A program made the position numbers and the translations under genes. From Ruminococcus sp. (GTDB lineage: Bacteria; Bacillota; Clostridia; Oscillospirales; Ruminococcaceae), in assembly GCF_024692365.1 (NCBI RefSeq), contig NZ_JAILMR010000124.1, positions 1 through 64,000 of the forward strand: 64,000 bases of DNA, read 5' to 3'. The notes beneath the pieces were generated by a model, which worked only from the letters and a program-made list of their open reading frames with translations, was not told the origin of the DNA and did no database searches. Positions 1 to 9,082 of the stretch are shown here, one piece after another; within the stretch, counting starts at the first letter, position 1, and each line of letters begins with the position of its first letter.

Positions 1-204
1 CAGCAGCGAACCGAGTGCCATGCGCAGGGGCTTTGCAGGCATACCGGTATGGCTCGGGAACAGCTTCGCATACTCTGCCTCGATCGTTTCCCACGGAATC
101 ATTGCTGCTTTCTTCACCCAGCGGTTATCCGGGTTCATTTGCAGTCCCAGCGGCTGATTGAAATCGGTAAATGAAATCTGCTTTTCTCTCTTGAACTTAT
201 ACAT
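1..204 (-). CDS. IS1182-like transposase, N-terminal part (cut by window edge)
   Basis: Reading leftward from an ATG at 204 there are 68 codons open to the window edge, starting MYKFKREKQISFTDF and containing a PSHTGMPAKPLRMALG segment. This is the start of DUF772-type transposases of the IS1182/IS5 group, as I remember them. A GGAGG lies 6 bases before the ATG and a full promoter lies behind it. The rest of the gene and the outer IS end to the left are outside the window, so whether the element is intact cannot be judged. Confidence 0.85.
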   Translation of the reverse strand, partial: MYKFKREKQISFTDFNQPLGLQMNPDNRWVKKAAMIPWETIEAEYAKLFPSHTGMPAKPLRMALGSLL

Positions 205-261
205 GGCATCCTCCAAAGTGCAAGCTTTTTTCTCGTTTTCCGGCTTTTTACTTGCACTTCT

Positions 262-290
262 ATTATACCATGTTTTATCGCTTTTGTCGA
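262..290 (-). promoter_or_regulatory. promoter of the transposase gene
   Basis: On the minus strand TCGACA (285-290) and TATAAT (262-267) are separated by 17 bases, 60 bases before the transposase start. The rest of 205-605 holds the promoter at 539-567 and no supported gene; a 64-codon open frame at 293-487 has no ribosome site or family resemblance. Confidence 0.7.
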
Positions 291-538
291 TACTATGAGG
301 GTTTTATTTGAATTGAGGAGAGACTAAGTAGGGTTGAAACTATGTTTTTCATAAGCATATATCTCCTTATAATTCTGTTACCTTTCCGCATACACGGATA
401 AGATACATCAACAGGAAAAAGCCGGAGTTTAATATTATAACACATGGAACTTTCGATTTCAAGTGGATATTTATGCCGAAAAAACATATACCATACACCT
501 GAAACCTTTAGAGCATCATTTTATTTATAAAAATTCAA

Positions 539-567
539 TTGACTTGATGCAAAAAATATGTTACTAT
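539..567 (+). promoter_or_regulatory. promoter of the 606-4759 operon
   Basis: TTGACT (539-544) and TACTAT (562-567) with a 17-base spacer, about 40 bases before the first start codon of the operon. Confidence 0.65.
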
Positions 568-605
568 ATTTTGTATGTAGTATATATTTTTACGGAGTGT
601 AACTT

Positions 606-2285
606 ATGAAAAATAAATCGAAAAGCAATAATAAAAACACAGCAGGTATTCTGAAAAGCAAACTATATCTGTACCTTACAGAATTTTTTGCGGGTATGTC
701 AGTGATGGCTGTAGAACTTGGTGCAAGCAGGTTGTTAGCACCTTATTTCAGTTCATCTCAGATAGTCTGGACTATCATCATCGGTACTATTATGATAGCT
801 ATGGCGCTGGGTAACTATTTCGGCGGAGAAAGTGCTGATAAAGACCCCGATCCCGATAAGCTTTATAAACGTATACTATTTTCAGCAGTATGGATAGCGG
901 CGATACCATTCGTCGGTAAGCTAGTGATAATTGGTATCTCAGCTTTGCTGGTTGTCACGGTAAACACGAATTTCCTGATATGGGCGGCGTTTCTGGCTTG
1001 TATGGTGATATTTGTTTACCCGCTGTTTCTTTTGGGAACTGTCACTCCGTCACTGGTAAAATATACCACTGATAGTCTTGATGATAACGGCAAAACAGTC
1101 GGTACACTTGGCGCATTTAATACAGTCGGCAGTATAATCGGTACATTTGCACCGACTTTTATCACGATACCCACGGTCGGCACAGCTGTGACGTTCCTGA
1201 TTTTTTCGGGAATTCTTCTGATGCTTGGGTTAGTTTATTTCTTTTCCTGCAAGCGCGGTTATATACGCATAGCGATATGCACAGTGCTTTTCATTGTATT
1301 TTGTGTTACAGGAACTGTTCTCGGTTTTGCTTTCTGGGAGAAATCTCTGACATACGAGGGCGAATCAGTTTACAACTATCTCCAAGTAAAAGAAGATGAT
1401 AAGCAGGCGGCTTTATCGACCAACGTGCTTTTCGGTATACAGTCAATATACATGAAAGACGGCGGTCTTACTGGTCTTTACTATGATACGGCTATGGCGG
1501 CACCTCTTATGAGCGATGGTGATGATATCAGCGAAAAGAATATGCTCGTACTCGGCATGGGTACGGGCACTTATGCTAAGCAGTGCAGATCTTATTTACC
1601 CGGTATCAAAGTTGAGGGCGTTGAGATAGATGATAAGATCACCGATCTCGCTCATAAATATTTCGAGCTTGACGATGATATCAAAGTTACCACCTACGAT
1701 GGCAGAGCTTTTCTTCAGGCACTGAATTCGCAGAGAGACAGGCGAAACAGCGCAGTCGGCTCACACGACAACGGCATAAATGATCTTCAGTATGACGTTA
1801 TAATGGTTGACGCTTATCAGGATATCACTATCCCCTTTCAGATGTCAACCGTAGAATTTTTCACGCTGGTAAAGAAAAGTCTGAAACCGGGCGGCGTTAT
1901 TGTGGTAAACATGAATATGCATTCGGACAAAAAAGGCAGTATAAATGAGTACCTTTGCGATACCATATCTTCCGTTTTCGGGAATGTTTACACTGTAAAA
2001 GTCGATGGTACTACAAACCGCGAGCTTTTCGCATCAGATCTGACAGGTATGCCTGACAGACTTTTTTCTGCGGCACAGCAGCTTGAAGATAAAGATCTGA
2101 AAAAACTGATGGAAGATATTTATTATAATATGGAAAGATATGAGGGCGGTGAACTTATCCTGACAGATGACAAAGCGCCTGTTGAACTGCTGGGTATGCA
2201 GGTGATAGACGATCTCATTTCGGAAGAACTGACTTACTATAAAAAGCAGTTCAAGGAAAAGGGCATCGAGGGTCTGATCGAATAA
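606..2285 (+). CDS. membrane spermidine-synthase-like protein (fused transporter-like and SAM-binding domains)
   Basis: This 559-residue protein has a hydrophobic half (about 20-245, six to seven membrane segments) with the AVELGASRLLAPYF signature near residues 35-48. A soluble half follows with a Rossmann SAM-type site: VLGMGTGTYAKQC near 315-327, acidic VEGVEIDD near 336-343 and MVDAYQD near 400-406. It is the fused MFS-like/spermidine synthase family. These proteins are common in bacteria but few have a proven substrate, so polyamine synthesis is not certain. GGAG lies 10 bases before the ATG. It is first in an operon with cell-surface carbohydrate genes. Confidence 0.85.
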   Translation: MKNKSKSNNKNTAGILKSKLYLYLTEFFAGMSVMAVELGASRLLAPYFSSSQIVWTIIIGTIMIAMALGNYFGGESADKDPDPDKLYKRILFSAVWIAAIPFVGKLVIIGISALLVVTVNTNFLIWAAFLACMVIFVYPLFLLGTVTPSLVKYTTDSLDDNGKTVGTLGAFNTVGSIIGTFAPTFITIPTVGTAVTFLIFSGILLMLGLVYFFSCKRGYIRIAICTVLFIVFCVTGTVLGFAFWEKSLTYEGESVYNYLQVKEDDKQAALSTNVLFGIQSIYMKDGGLTGLYYDTAMAAPLMSDGDDISEKNMLVLGMGTGTYAKQCRSYLPGIKVEGVEIDDKITDLAHKYFELDDDIKVTTYDGRAFLQALNSQRDRRNSAVGSHDNGINDLQYDVIMVDAYQDITIPFQMSTVEFFTLVKKSLKPGGVIVVNMNMHSDKKGSINEYLCDTISSVFGNVYTVKVDGTTNRELFASDLTGMPDRLFSAAQQLEDKDLKKLMEDIYYNMERYEGGELILTDDKAPVELLGMQVIDDLISEELTYYKKQFKEKGIEGLIE

Positions 2286-2355
2286 AACAGATATTTAGGT
2301 AAATTTTAGTTTTGCACTTTATAATTATCATCAGGTGATAAAAAGGATGATAAGA

Positions 2356-3408
2356 ATGGATATTAACAACATTTACATAGTGATACCCGCCTACGAACCC
2401 GATGAAAAGCTGACAGGGCTTATCGATGAACTATCAGAGAAAAATATCTTTAAGCTGATAGTAGTTGACGACGGCAGCAGTTCCGATAAGAAAGAGATTT
2501 TCGAGAGTGTAAAGAATAAAGCTCACCTGCTTATACACGAAGTCAACCGCGGAAAAGGTGCGGCAATGAGAACGGCTTTCACGTATATAAAAGAGAACTG
2601 CAAAGATAATTACTATGTTATAACAGCAGATGCTGACGGTCAACATAAGCCTGAGGATATCATTAGGGTCGCTGAGGCGCTCAATGAACATCCCGATAAG
2701 CTGGTTATGGGCTGCAGGCGTTTCAAGGGTGATATACCTCTGCGCAGCCGTATCGGTAATAATATGACTAAAGCTGTGTTCAAATTTGCGGCTGGTGTGG
2801 GTGTCAGCGATACTCAGACAGGTCTGCGTGGTTTTTCAAACAGGCTGACTGAATTTATGCTGGGACTTTCGGGCGACAGATACGAATTCGAGATGAATAT
2901 GCTGCTGGAAGCAGCAAGGGACGGCATAAGCTTTTTTGAGGTGCCCATAGAGACTGTTTATCTTAATGAAAACAAGAGCTCGCATTTTGATCCCATCAAG
3001 GATTCATTCAGGATATATAAGGATATTCTCAAGTTCTCATGCTCTTCCCTGTTGAGTTTCTGTGTGGATTATATTTTGTACTCCGTGATATTCACATTCA
3101 ACGGAAGCATAAAACTTTCAAATATAATCGCAAGGATGTTCAGTTCGATATTCAATTTTATGCTGAACAAAAAAGTCGTTTTCAAAAACAAAGAAAATCT
3201 CTATAAAACAGCGCTGAAATATTTCCTGCTTGCGGCTGTGATACTTGCCGTTAACACTTTCCTGCTGGGAATTATCGTAAAGTACGTTATCAAAAACGAA
3301 TACATCGCAAAGATGATCGTTGAAGTCCTGCTGTTTCTTTTCAGCTGGACAGCACAGCGCAGTTTTGTTTTTAAAAAGAAAGGTCTGACTACTGATGAGA
3401 AAAAATAA
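2356..3408 (+). CDS. GT2 glycosyltransferase fused to a GtrA-like membrane domain
   Basis: The first ~220 residues are a GT-A family 2 glycosyltransferase of the dolichyl-phosphate mannose synthase type: IVIPAYEPD near the start, VVDDGSS as the nucleotide site and ADADGQH as the metal-binding DxD region. The last ~120 residues hold four membrane segments of the GtrA type, ending FLFSWTAQRSFVFKKK. Such fusions load a sugar on a lipid carrier and help move it across the membrane. I chose ATG 2356 because AAAAGG stands 9 bases before it; GTG 2335 and ATG 2347 are in frame but lack a spaced ribosome site. Its end overlaps the next gene by 14 bases. Confidence 0.85.
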   Translation: MDINNIYIVIPAYEPDEKLTGLIDELSEKNIFKLIVVDDGSSSDKKEIFESVKNKAHLLIHEVNRGKGAAMRTAFTYIKENCKDNYYVITADADGQHKPEDIIRVAEALNEHPDKLVMGCRRFKGDIPLRSRIGNNMTKAVFKFAAGVGVSDTQTGLRGFSNRLTEFMLGLSGDRYEFEMNMLLEAARDGISFFEVPIETVYLNENKSSHFDPIKDSFRIYKDILKFSCSSLLSFCVDYILYSVIFTFNGSIKLSNIIARMFSSIFNFMLNKKVVFKNKENLYKTALKYFLLAAVILAVNTFLLGIIVKYVIKNEYIAKMIVEVLLFLFSWTAQRSFVFKKKGLTTDEKK

Positions 3409-4531
3409 AAGGATGCCTGTCTGGGCGATGATCGTTACGGATACGCTGCTTGTTTGTGCTGCAGCGGGAACGTTCATGCTTTTTGACTACGTTATGCCAC
3501 AAAGCGGCAACACAAAAGGTACAGTAGTTGCAGAAGTTGACAGTACCACCAAAACGAGCTTTCAACTGCCGAAATCCGGTAATAAAGGCAGCGAAGATGA
3601 AGTATCTTCAGTTGCCGATGACAATGGCGATGATAACAGTGACTCCCCTGCCGAAAGCACTACGGATGACAGCAGCAAATCAAAGCCCAAAAAGAAAAAG
3701 GAACATCACGAACATTCCAAAGATAAATGGTACGATAACACCGATACCGATGAATATTCCGTGGACAACACTCTGGTTGAATCGGTGCTGAATGCGGATG
3801 TTCAGGCAGAAAGAGTTGTTACCTATGAGGGTGACGATGCTGTTATTTACATCGACAAAAAATGGTTCGGCGAGGGCGATGATAAGATAACCTACTATTC
3901 GGCTGATATCTACGTTTCAAGTGTGGATGTGCTGAAAACAGGTCTTGCAAAGGATACCTACGGCAAGAATATCAAAGATTCGATATTCAATATGGCATCG
4001 GAAAACAATGCTGTGTTCGCAGTTAACGGCGATTTCTACGGAAATTCCGAGGAAGGAATAGTTGTCCGTAACGGCATAAAATACCGCGATAATCTCAATG
4101 ATGTTGACATCTGCGTGCTGTTCACAAACGGCGAGATGAAGACCTATACCTATGAAGAGTTTGATACTGACGAAGTTCTTGCGCAGGGCGTATGGCAGGC
4201 GTGGTGCTTCGGACCAATGCTTCTCGATGGCAAAGGCGGAGTGCTTGAAAGCTTCAATACCACCACATATCTGAACAGTGCAAACCCACGTACCGCTATC
4301 GGGTACATTGAGCCGGGACACTATAAGATAGTCACAGTTGACGGCAGAGACCCCGGATATTCCAAGGGCGTTACTCTCAGTGAACTTGCAGCTATAATGG
4401 CTGACGAAGGCTGTACAACAGCGTATAATCTTGACGGCGGCTGTTCGGCGATGATGGTGTATGAGTGTGAACTTGTGAATGTTCCCGACAGGGGCAGAGA
4501 GATAAGCGATATAATTTACATCGGAGGTTAA
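3395..4531 (+). CDS. anchored phosphodiester glycosidase (NAGPA domain) protein
   Basis: A membrane anchor (about 10-32) is followed by an Asp/Ser/Lys-rich linker (about 45-120) and a C-terminal NAGPA domain. The domain shows NGDFYGN, NPRTAIGY and NLDGGCSAMMV, which are the family's conserved active-site blocks (named for the enzyme that uncovers N-acetylglucosamine phosphodiesters). The catalytic part should face outside. With the GT2/GtrA gene in front it probably trims or modifies a surface polymer linked by sugar phosphodiesters; that role is an inference. Its start overlaps the glycosyltransferase gene by 14 bases and the next gene begins 3 bases after its stop. Confidence 0.85.
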   Translation: MRKNKRMPVWAMIVTDTLLVCAAAGTFMLFDYVMPQSGNTKGTVVAEVDSTTKTSFQLPKSGNKGSEDEVSSVADDNGDDNSDSPAESTTDDSSKSKPKKKKEHHEHSKDKWYDNTDTDEYSVDNTLVESVLNADVQAERVVTYEGDDAVIYIDKKWFGEGDDKITYYSADIYVSSVDVLKTGLAKDTYGKNIKDSIFNMASENNAVFAVNGDFYGNSEEGIVVRNGIKYRDNLNDVDICVLFTNGEMKTYTYEEFDTDEVLAQGVWQAWCFGPMLLDGKGGVLESFNTTTYLNSANPRTAIGYIEPGHYKIVTVDGRDPGYSKGVTLSELAAIMADEGCTTAYNLDGGCSAMMVYECELVNVPDRGREISDIIYIGG

Positions 4532-4534
4532 GCA

Positions 4535-4759
4535 ATGAAAAGAATTGTCAGGATACTCCCCCACGCAACGATCGTCATGGTGGGAATGTTCATGTTTTTC
4601 TGGGTGCTGGATATCCTCAACCCGACGATGAACCTCATCAATCGCAAGGCTTCAAACAAGCTTATGATAATAATGCTTGTGCTGTCGCTTATCACGGCGA
4701 TAATGAATATCTACTTTGAGCGGAAATACGATGCCCTTAAAAACAAGGATGATAAATGA
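4535..4759 (+). CDS. small two-helix membrane protein, unknown function
   Basis: This 74-residue protein has two hydrophobic helices (about 7-25 and 42-60) and a charged tail ending KNKDDK. It starts 3 bases after the NAGPA gene with a GGAGG before the ATG, and a terminator follows its stop. I do not recognise a family. Its place suggests a helper of the surface carbohydrate operon. Confidence 0.75.
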   Translation: MKRIVRILPHATIVMVGMFMFFWVLDILNPTMNLINRKASNKLMIIMLVLSLITAIMNIYFERKYDALKNKDDK

Positions 4760-4761
4760 TT

Positions 4762-4796
4762 AAAACTCGGTACAGCCCCTTTGTACCGAGTTTTTT
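4762..4796 (+). terminator. terminator between convergent operon and glgB
   Basis: A 12-base stem, AAAACTCGGTAC (4762-4773) with GTACCGAGTTTT (4783-4794), is followed by T residues. It can also serve glgB, which ends at 4799 on the other strand. Confidence 0.9.
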
Positions 4797-4798
4797 GG

Positions 4799-6574
4799 TT
4801 ACTTTTGTTTAATTATAGCACAGCTGAGTGGTGCCAGACGAAGATTCAGCAAATAGTTACTGGCTCTCATATCGCCGTTCAAGCAGTTTGAGCCGGCGTA
4901 GATATCCTTGTCAGAATTCAGAATCTCGGAATAGTCACCGTTCTGTTCGACTCTCAGCATGTAGTTCTGCATAAGTCCCGAGAAGTTAAAAACGAAGTAT
5001 ATTCCCTTTCCGCAGTTGTCCCGCCTGATAAATGCGTATATCGACTGATTATTGTTATTGGCATCACACCAGCGGAAATGACCTGAATTATAGTCATTCT
5101 CAAAAAGTGCAGGCTCGTTCAGATAAATGTGATGAAGTTCCTTTACATAATGATGTACGGAATCGTGGGTGGGATAAGTCAGCAGATTCCAGCCGAGTTC
5201 CTTGCCTGGGCGCCATTCCATATACTCAGCAATTTCGTTGCCCATGAAATTGAGCTTCTTGCCCGGGTGACCGAACTGGAAAGTATACAGACACTTTATC
5301 GTCGCTATCTTTTCCTCGTGAGTGCCGAAGCATTTATCGAGCATGGTTTGCTTACCGTGAACGACCTCATCGTGAGAATAAGGCAGAATAAACAGGTCGT
5401 TATAGAAATAACTCATAGAGAATGTCATCTTCGTATGGTGAGCGCGGCGCTCATAGGGCGGAGTTTTGATATAATTGATCGTATCATGCATGAATCCGAG
5501 ATCCCACTTGTAGTCAAAACCCAGCCCGCCGAATTCGACCGGGGCGGTAACTTTAGTGTAATCGGTGGAATCCTCAGCGAAAAGCATAACATCAGGATGA
5601 CGTTTCTGAATAGCGTAATTTGTGTTTTTAAGGAACCATATGCCTGTATCGTTGAGAGGTTCATCACGCCTGCCGTGCTTAAAGATAAGATTTGCAACAG
5701 CATCATAGCGAAGACCGTCAACATGGTATTTTTCTATCCAGAAATTTATGGACGACTTGACAAAGCTTAGGACATGGGGCTTGCTGTAATCAAAAAGTGC
5801 TGTTCCCCATTCGGAGAATCTCTCCTCTTCCCTATCGGATTCAAAAAGAAATCCGCCGTCGTAGATATGCAGTGCAAAGAAATCTGTAACGAAATGTACA
5901 GGAACAAAGTCAAGGATAACACCGATATCCGCCTGATGGCAGGCATCAATAAAGCGCATGAGCCCAGCAGGATCGCCGTAGCGCGAAGTTGCAGAATAAT
6001 ATCCCGTTACCTGATAACCCCACGAACCATCATAGGGGTGCTCCGTCAGGGGCATTATCTCGATGTGTGTATAGCCCATATCCTTTACATAGGGTATGAG
6101 AAGTTCAGCCATTTCATCGTAGGTGTAAAAGCGGTCGTCATTCTCGCTGTCGAATTTCGTCCGCCAAGAACCGAAATGCATCTCGTAGATATTCATGGGC
6201 TTGTCATAGCATTTATCGCGTTTCGACATCCACTCGCTATCATGCCAATCATGACAGTCCAGATCATAAATTATTGATGCGTTCTTTGGTCTTACTTCGC
6301 TGTAAAATGCAAATGGGTCGGAACGGTAGTGCTTCTGGAGCGCCTGTGTGGTTATGATGAACTGGTAGATATCTCCTTTATTTGCAGGACGAACAGTCTC
6401 CCAAACGCCGCATTCAAGGCGTGTCATCTCATATTCACCGCCGTTGAGCATAAGGGTGACATTCCTCGCATTGGGAGCATAAGTTGCAAAACGCACTCCT
6501 CCATCGACAAAATGCGCACCAAAATATTCATAAGCTGTAAGGCTATGACCTTCAAAAAAATCATTTATTATCAT
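4799..6574 (-). CDS. glgB: 1,4-alpha-glucan branching enzyme
   Basis: GlgB makes alpha-1,6 branches in glycogen. The 591 residues hold a CBM48 domain (about 10-110) and a GH13 barrel. DGLRYDAV gives the nucleophile Asp near 291, LFAEDST the acid/base Glu near 334, and SHDEVVHG the third acidic residue. MNIYEMHFGSW and NFMGNEIAE are typical. It is a short form without the extra N1 domain of E. coli GlgB. No other glycogen gene is adjacent. AAGG lies 13 bases before the ATG. It is divergent from a TetR regulator. Confidence 0.95.
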   Translation of the reverse strand: MIINDFFEGHSLTAYEYFGAHFVDGGVRFATYAPNARNVTLMLNGGEYEMTRLECGVWETVRPANKGDIYQFIITTQALQKHYRSDPFAFYSEVRPKNASIIYDLDCHDWHDSEWMSKRDKCYDKPMNIYEMHFGSWRTKFDSENDDRFYTYDEMAELLIPYVKDMGYTHIEIMPLTEHPYDGSWGYQVTGYYSATSRYGDPAGLMRFIDACHQADIGVILDFVPVHFVTDFFALHIYDGGFLFESDREEERFSEWGTALFDYSKPHVLSFVKSSINFWIEKYHVDGLRYDAVANLIFKHGRRDEPLNDTGIWFLKNTNYAIQKRHPDVMLFAEDSTDYTKVTAPVEFGGLGFDYKWDLGFMHDTINYIKTPPYERRAHHTKMTFSMSYFYNDLFILPYSHDEVVHGKQTMLDKCFGTHEEKIATIKCLYTFQFGHPGKKLNFMGNEIAEYMEWRPGKELGWNLLTYPTHDSVHHYVKELHHIYLNEPALFENDYNSGHFRWCDANNNNQSIYAFIRRDNCGKGIYFVFNFSGLMQNYMLRVEQNGDYSEILNSDKDIYAGSNCLNGDMRASNYLLNLRLAPLSCAIIKQK

Positions 6575-6613
6575 TAATAATGCACGACCTTAAAAATAAT
6601 TTACTAAAATTAC

Positions 6614-6641
6614 TTGAATTTTTTTGGATTTGTGATATAAT
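6614..6641 (+). promoter_or_regulatory. promoter of the TetR regulator gene
   Basis: TTGAAT (6614-6619) and TATAAT (6636-6641), 16-base spacer, 133 bases before the chosen start. Confidence 0.55.
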
Positions 6642-6686
6642 TATATTGTTGAATTATAGTAAACGACCTAAAATTTTTACTCATAT

Positions 6687-6720
6687 CGACCGAGATAACA
6701 AGATAAACGATCTTCGGTCG
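6687..6720. promoter_or_regulatory. inverted repeat in the tetR leader, possible operator
   Basis: CGACCGA (6687-6693) pairs with TCGGTCG (6714-6720). It lies downstream of the likely promoter. No T-run follows, so it is not a normal terminator. It could be an operator for the adjacent TetR protein. Confidence 0.4.
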
Positions 6721-6773
6721 GGATAAATGTGGATATTTATGTTGTTTATATATGCCACGAAAGGATACAGCAG

Positions 6774-7334
6774 ATGTCAACATCAAATATAACCAAATCA
6801 GCGCTGTGCAAAGCCCTTAAAGAGCTTTGCACGCAAAAGGATTACGAAAAGATCTCCATATCGGAGATAACAGGTTTTTGCGGAATGAACAGACAGTCCT
6901 TCTATTATCATTTTCAGGATAAGGAAGAGCTTTTGTCATTTATTTACTACAATGAGCTTTTCAAGAACATCACCAGAGGAGTAAACTACGATAACTGGTA
7001 TGAACGTCTGGAGGGATTTCTTGAAAATATGCAGAAGGATAAGAAATTCTACTCAAACACACTGCGCAGCAATGAAAAGACATTTGAAAAATATCTTTAT
7101 CAGAGTATGCACCGCCTGTTCCTGAGATTCTTCTATCACGCAGTAGCGAACACCCGCAAGAGAAGCGACAAGGCTAAGTTCTTTGCGGATTTCTACTCCC
7201 ACGGATTCTGCGGAATGATAATCGACTGGGCGGCTCAGGGAATGAAGATTTCCCCCCACACAGTCATGCTACAGATGAAAGAACTGGCATTCGAGAACGT
7301 CAGCATCGGTAAGGGCTTTATCGAAAATCTTTGA
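6774..7334 (+). CDS. TetR/AcrR family transcription regulator
   Basis: The 186-residue protein has an N-terminal helix-turn-helix (about 20-50; ISEITGFCGMNRQSFYYHF) of the TetR type. Its C-terminal half resembles the TetR_C_8 (DhaS-like) group. The inducer is unknown. ATG 6774 has AAGG 9 bases before it; the longer frame from 6729 has no ribosome site. It is divergent from glgB and convergent with galT, and repeated CGACC motifs lie between it and glgB. Confidence 0.85.
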   Translation: MSTSNITKSALCKALKELCTQKDYEKISISEITGFCGMNRQSFYYHFQDKEELLSFIYYNELFKNITRGVNYDNWYERLEGFLENMQKDKKFYSNTLRSNEKTFEKYLYQSMHRLFLRFFYHAVANTRKRSDKAKFFADFYSHGFCGMIIDWAAQGMKISPHTVMLQMKELAFENVSIGKGFIENL

Positions 7335-7344
7335 TATCATTATT

Positions 7345-7380
7345 GCACGGCAGAAATATCCTGCCGTGCTTTTTGTTTTT
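7345..7380 (+). terminator. terminator of the tetR gene
   Basis: GCACGGCAG (7345-7353) pairs with CTGCCGTGC (7361-7369), followed by a T-rich run. Confidence 0.9.
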
Positions 7381-8875
7381 ATCTTTCGTTGACGTATGCC
7401 ACGAACCTGTCAAACGCCGCAGCACCTTTCTCATCACGCTTATAGACTCCTGCCTGTTCAAGAACTTTAGCAAAGACCTTGCCTATCTCGTCTTTGAGTA
7501 TACTATCTACATTTTGTATACTAAAAGTGTACTTTTTGCACAATTCATCAGCCCAATCGGCGTGTTTGGCAAGAATTTCATCGTCACGGATATCAGCACC
7601 ATTTACCAGTGCTTCCGAAAGCTTCTCCATTTCACCTTTTAGACGTGATGGCAGTACAGCAAGACCCATAACTTCGATAAGACCTATGTTTTCTTTCTTG
7701 ATATGGTGAAGCTCAGCATGAGGGTGATAAACTCCAAGCGGGTGTTCCTCGGTTGTTATATTGTTCCTAAGAACTAAGTCCATCTCATATCTGCCATCAC
7801 GCATACGCGCGATAGGTGTGATGGTGTTGTGAGGTTCACCCTTTGTTTCAGCGTAGATGAAAGCTTCTTCATCAGTGTAGCCGCGCCAGAGGGTGAGTAT
7901 ATTGTCAGCCAGTTCAACAAGGGCTTCCCTATCGGTGCTGTTAAGTCTTATAACTGACATCGCCCACTTTACTATGCCTGCATCAACGTTCTCGAAGCCT
8001 TTGAATTCAAGTTTGCGTTCGATCTCCGCTCTTGCCATGGGGAACTCGTAATGTCCGCCCTGAAAATGCTCATGTGAAAGTATAGAACCGCCCACTATGG
8101 GAAGATCGGCATTTGAACCGACAAAATAGTGCGGATACTGCTCAACAAAGTCAAGCAGCTTATTAAAAGCCGACTTGTTTATCACCATGGGAGTGTGGGT
8201 CTTGTTGAACAGGATACAATGCTCGTTGTAATAAACATAAGGCGAATACTGCAATCCCCAGTCAGCACCGTCAATGGTCACGCCGATTATACGATGGTTC
8301 TGCCTTGCGGGCGAATTAAGCCTACCCGCATAGCCAACATTCTCATAGCAAAGCAGACACTTAGGATAGCCCGACTGCTTCGCCAGCTTTGCCGCCGCGA
8401 TAGCTTTTGGATCCTTTTCGGGCTTGGAAAGATTGATAGTGATGTCCAGCTCACCGTATTCAGTCAGGGTCTTCCATTTAACGTCCCTGTTTATGCGGTA
8501 TCTTCTGATATAATCGGTATCCTGCGAGAATTTATAAAACCAGTCGGTAGCTGTCTCGGGGGATATTGCTTTCTTCTCGGCAAAAATCCTCTCGACCTCA
8601 GATGGACTGGGTGTGATAAGACCCATAAGCTTGGTATCAAAAAGGTCACGGTGAACGACAGTATCTTCACACAGACCATTTTCACAGGCATAATCAAGCA
8701 GTTCAGCCAAAGTGCTTTCAAGGTCGATGTCCTTAAAATCCTCTTGTGGTTCATCATATTCTTCAAGGGATAAAGCTTCAAGCAGGCGATTAGTCGCCCA
8801 GACCTTGTCAGCAGGCTCGATAAGCCCCTTTTCAAGACCGTAAGTTACCAGTTTTTTAATGCTTTCATTTATCAT
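7379..8875 (-). CDS. galT: UDP-glucose--hexose-1-phosphate uridylyltransferase, class II
   Basis: GalT exchanges UMP between UDP-glucose and galactose-1-phosphate in the Leloir pathway. The 498-residue length and the block GGSILSHEHFQGGHYEFPMA mark the Firmicutes class II form; the histidines of HEHFQ include the UMP-carrying residue. KGEPHNTITPIAR and YHPHAELHHIK are also family blocks. ATG 8875 has CAGGAG 7-12 bases before it. galK and galE are not in this window. Confidence 0.93.
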   Translation of the reverse strand: MINESIKKLVTYGLEKGLIEPADKVWATNRLLEALSLEEYDEPQEDFKDIDLESTLAELLDYACENGLCEDTVVHRDLFDTKLMGLITPSPSEVERIFAEKKAISPETATDWFYKFSQDTDYIRRYRINRDVKWKTLTEYGELDITINLSKPEKDPKAIAAAKLAKQSGYPKCLLCYENVGYAGRLNSPARQNHRIIGVTIDGADWGLQYSPYVYYNEHCILFNKTHTPMVINKSAFNKLLDFVEQYPHYFVGSNADLPIVGGSILSHEHFQGGHYEFPMARAEIERKLEFKGFENVDAGIVKWAMSVIRLNSTDREALVELADNILTLWRGYTDEEAFIYAETKGEPHNTITPIARMRDGRYEMDLVLRNNITTEEHPLGVYHPHAELHHIKKENIGLIEVMGLAVLPSRLKGEMEKLSEALVNGADIRDDEILAKHADWADELCKKYTFSIQNVDSILKDEIGKVFAKVLEQAGVYKRDEKGAAAFDRFVAYVNER

Positions 8876-8938
8876 AATATCACTCCTGTCCTGTATCCTT
8901 CTGAGTTTGCCCTTATACTACTTACATTCATTAAAATT

Positions 8939-8967
8939 ATTATATTATAAAACTTGCCTAAAGTCAA
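8939..8967 (-). promoter_or_regulatory. promoter of galT
   Basis: Minus-strand TTGACT (8962-8967) and TATAAT (8939-8944), 17-base spacer; an overlapping second TATAAT lies at 8944-8949. Confidence 0.7.
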
Positions 8968-9046
8968 TAAAAAAATGTAAAATTACAAAAATTAAGCTAA
9001 GTTCTTGGTCAGATATTAAAAAAGTGTTAAATGAGTCCGTTAAGCC

Positions 9047-9075
9047 TTGACAACGCTGAATAAATATTATATAAT
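9047..9075 (+). promoter_or_regulatory. consensus promoter of leuA leader
   Basis: TTGACA (9047-9052), 17 bases, TATAAT (9070-9075): a perfect consensus, about 10 bases before the T-box leader. Confidence 0.9.
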
Positions 9076-9082
9076 TATTTCA

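Noticed and set aside
293-487. A 64-codon minus-strand open frame before the first operon
   Set aside because: No ribosome site, no promoter of its own and no family likeness; it overlaps AT-rich spacer sequence.
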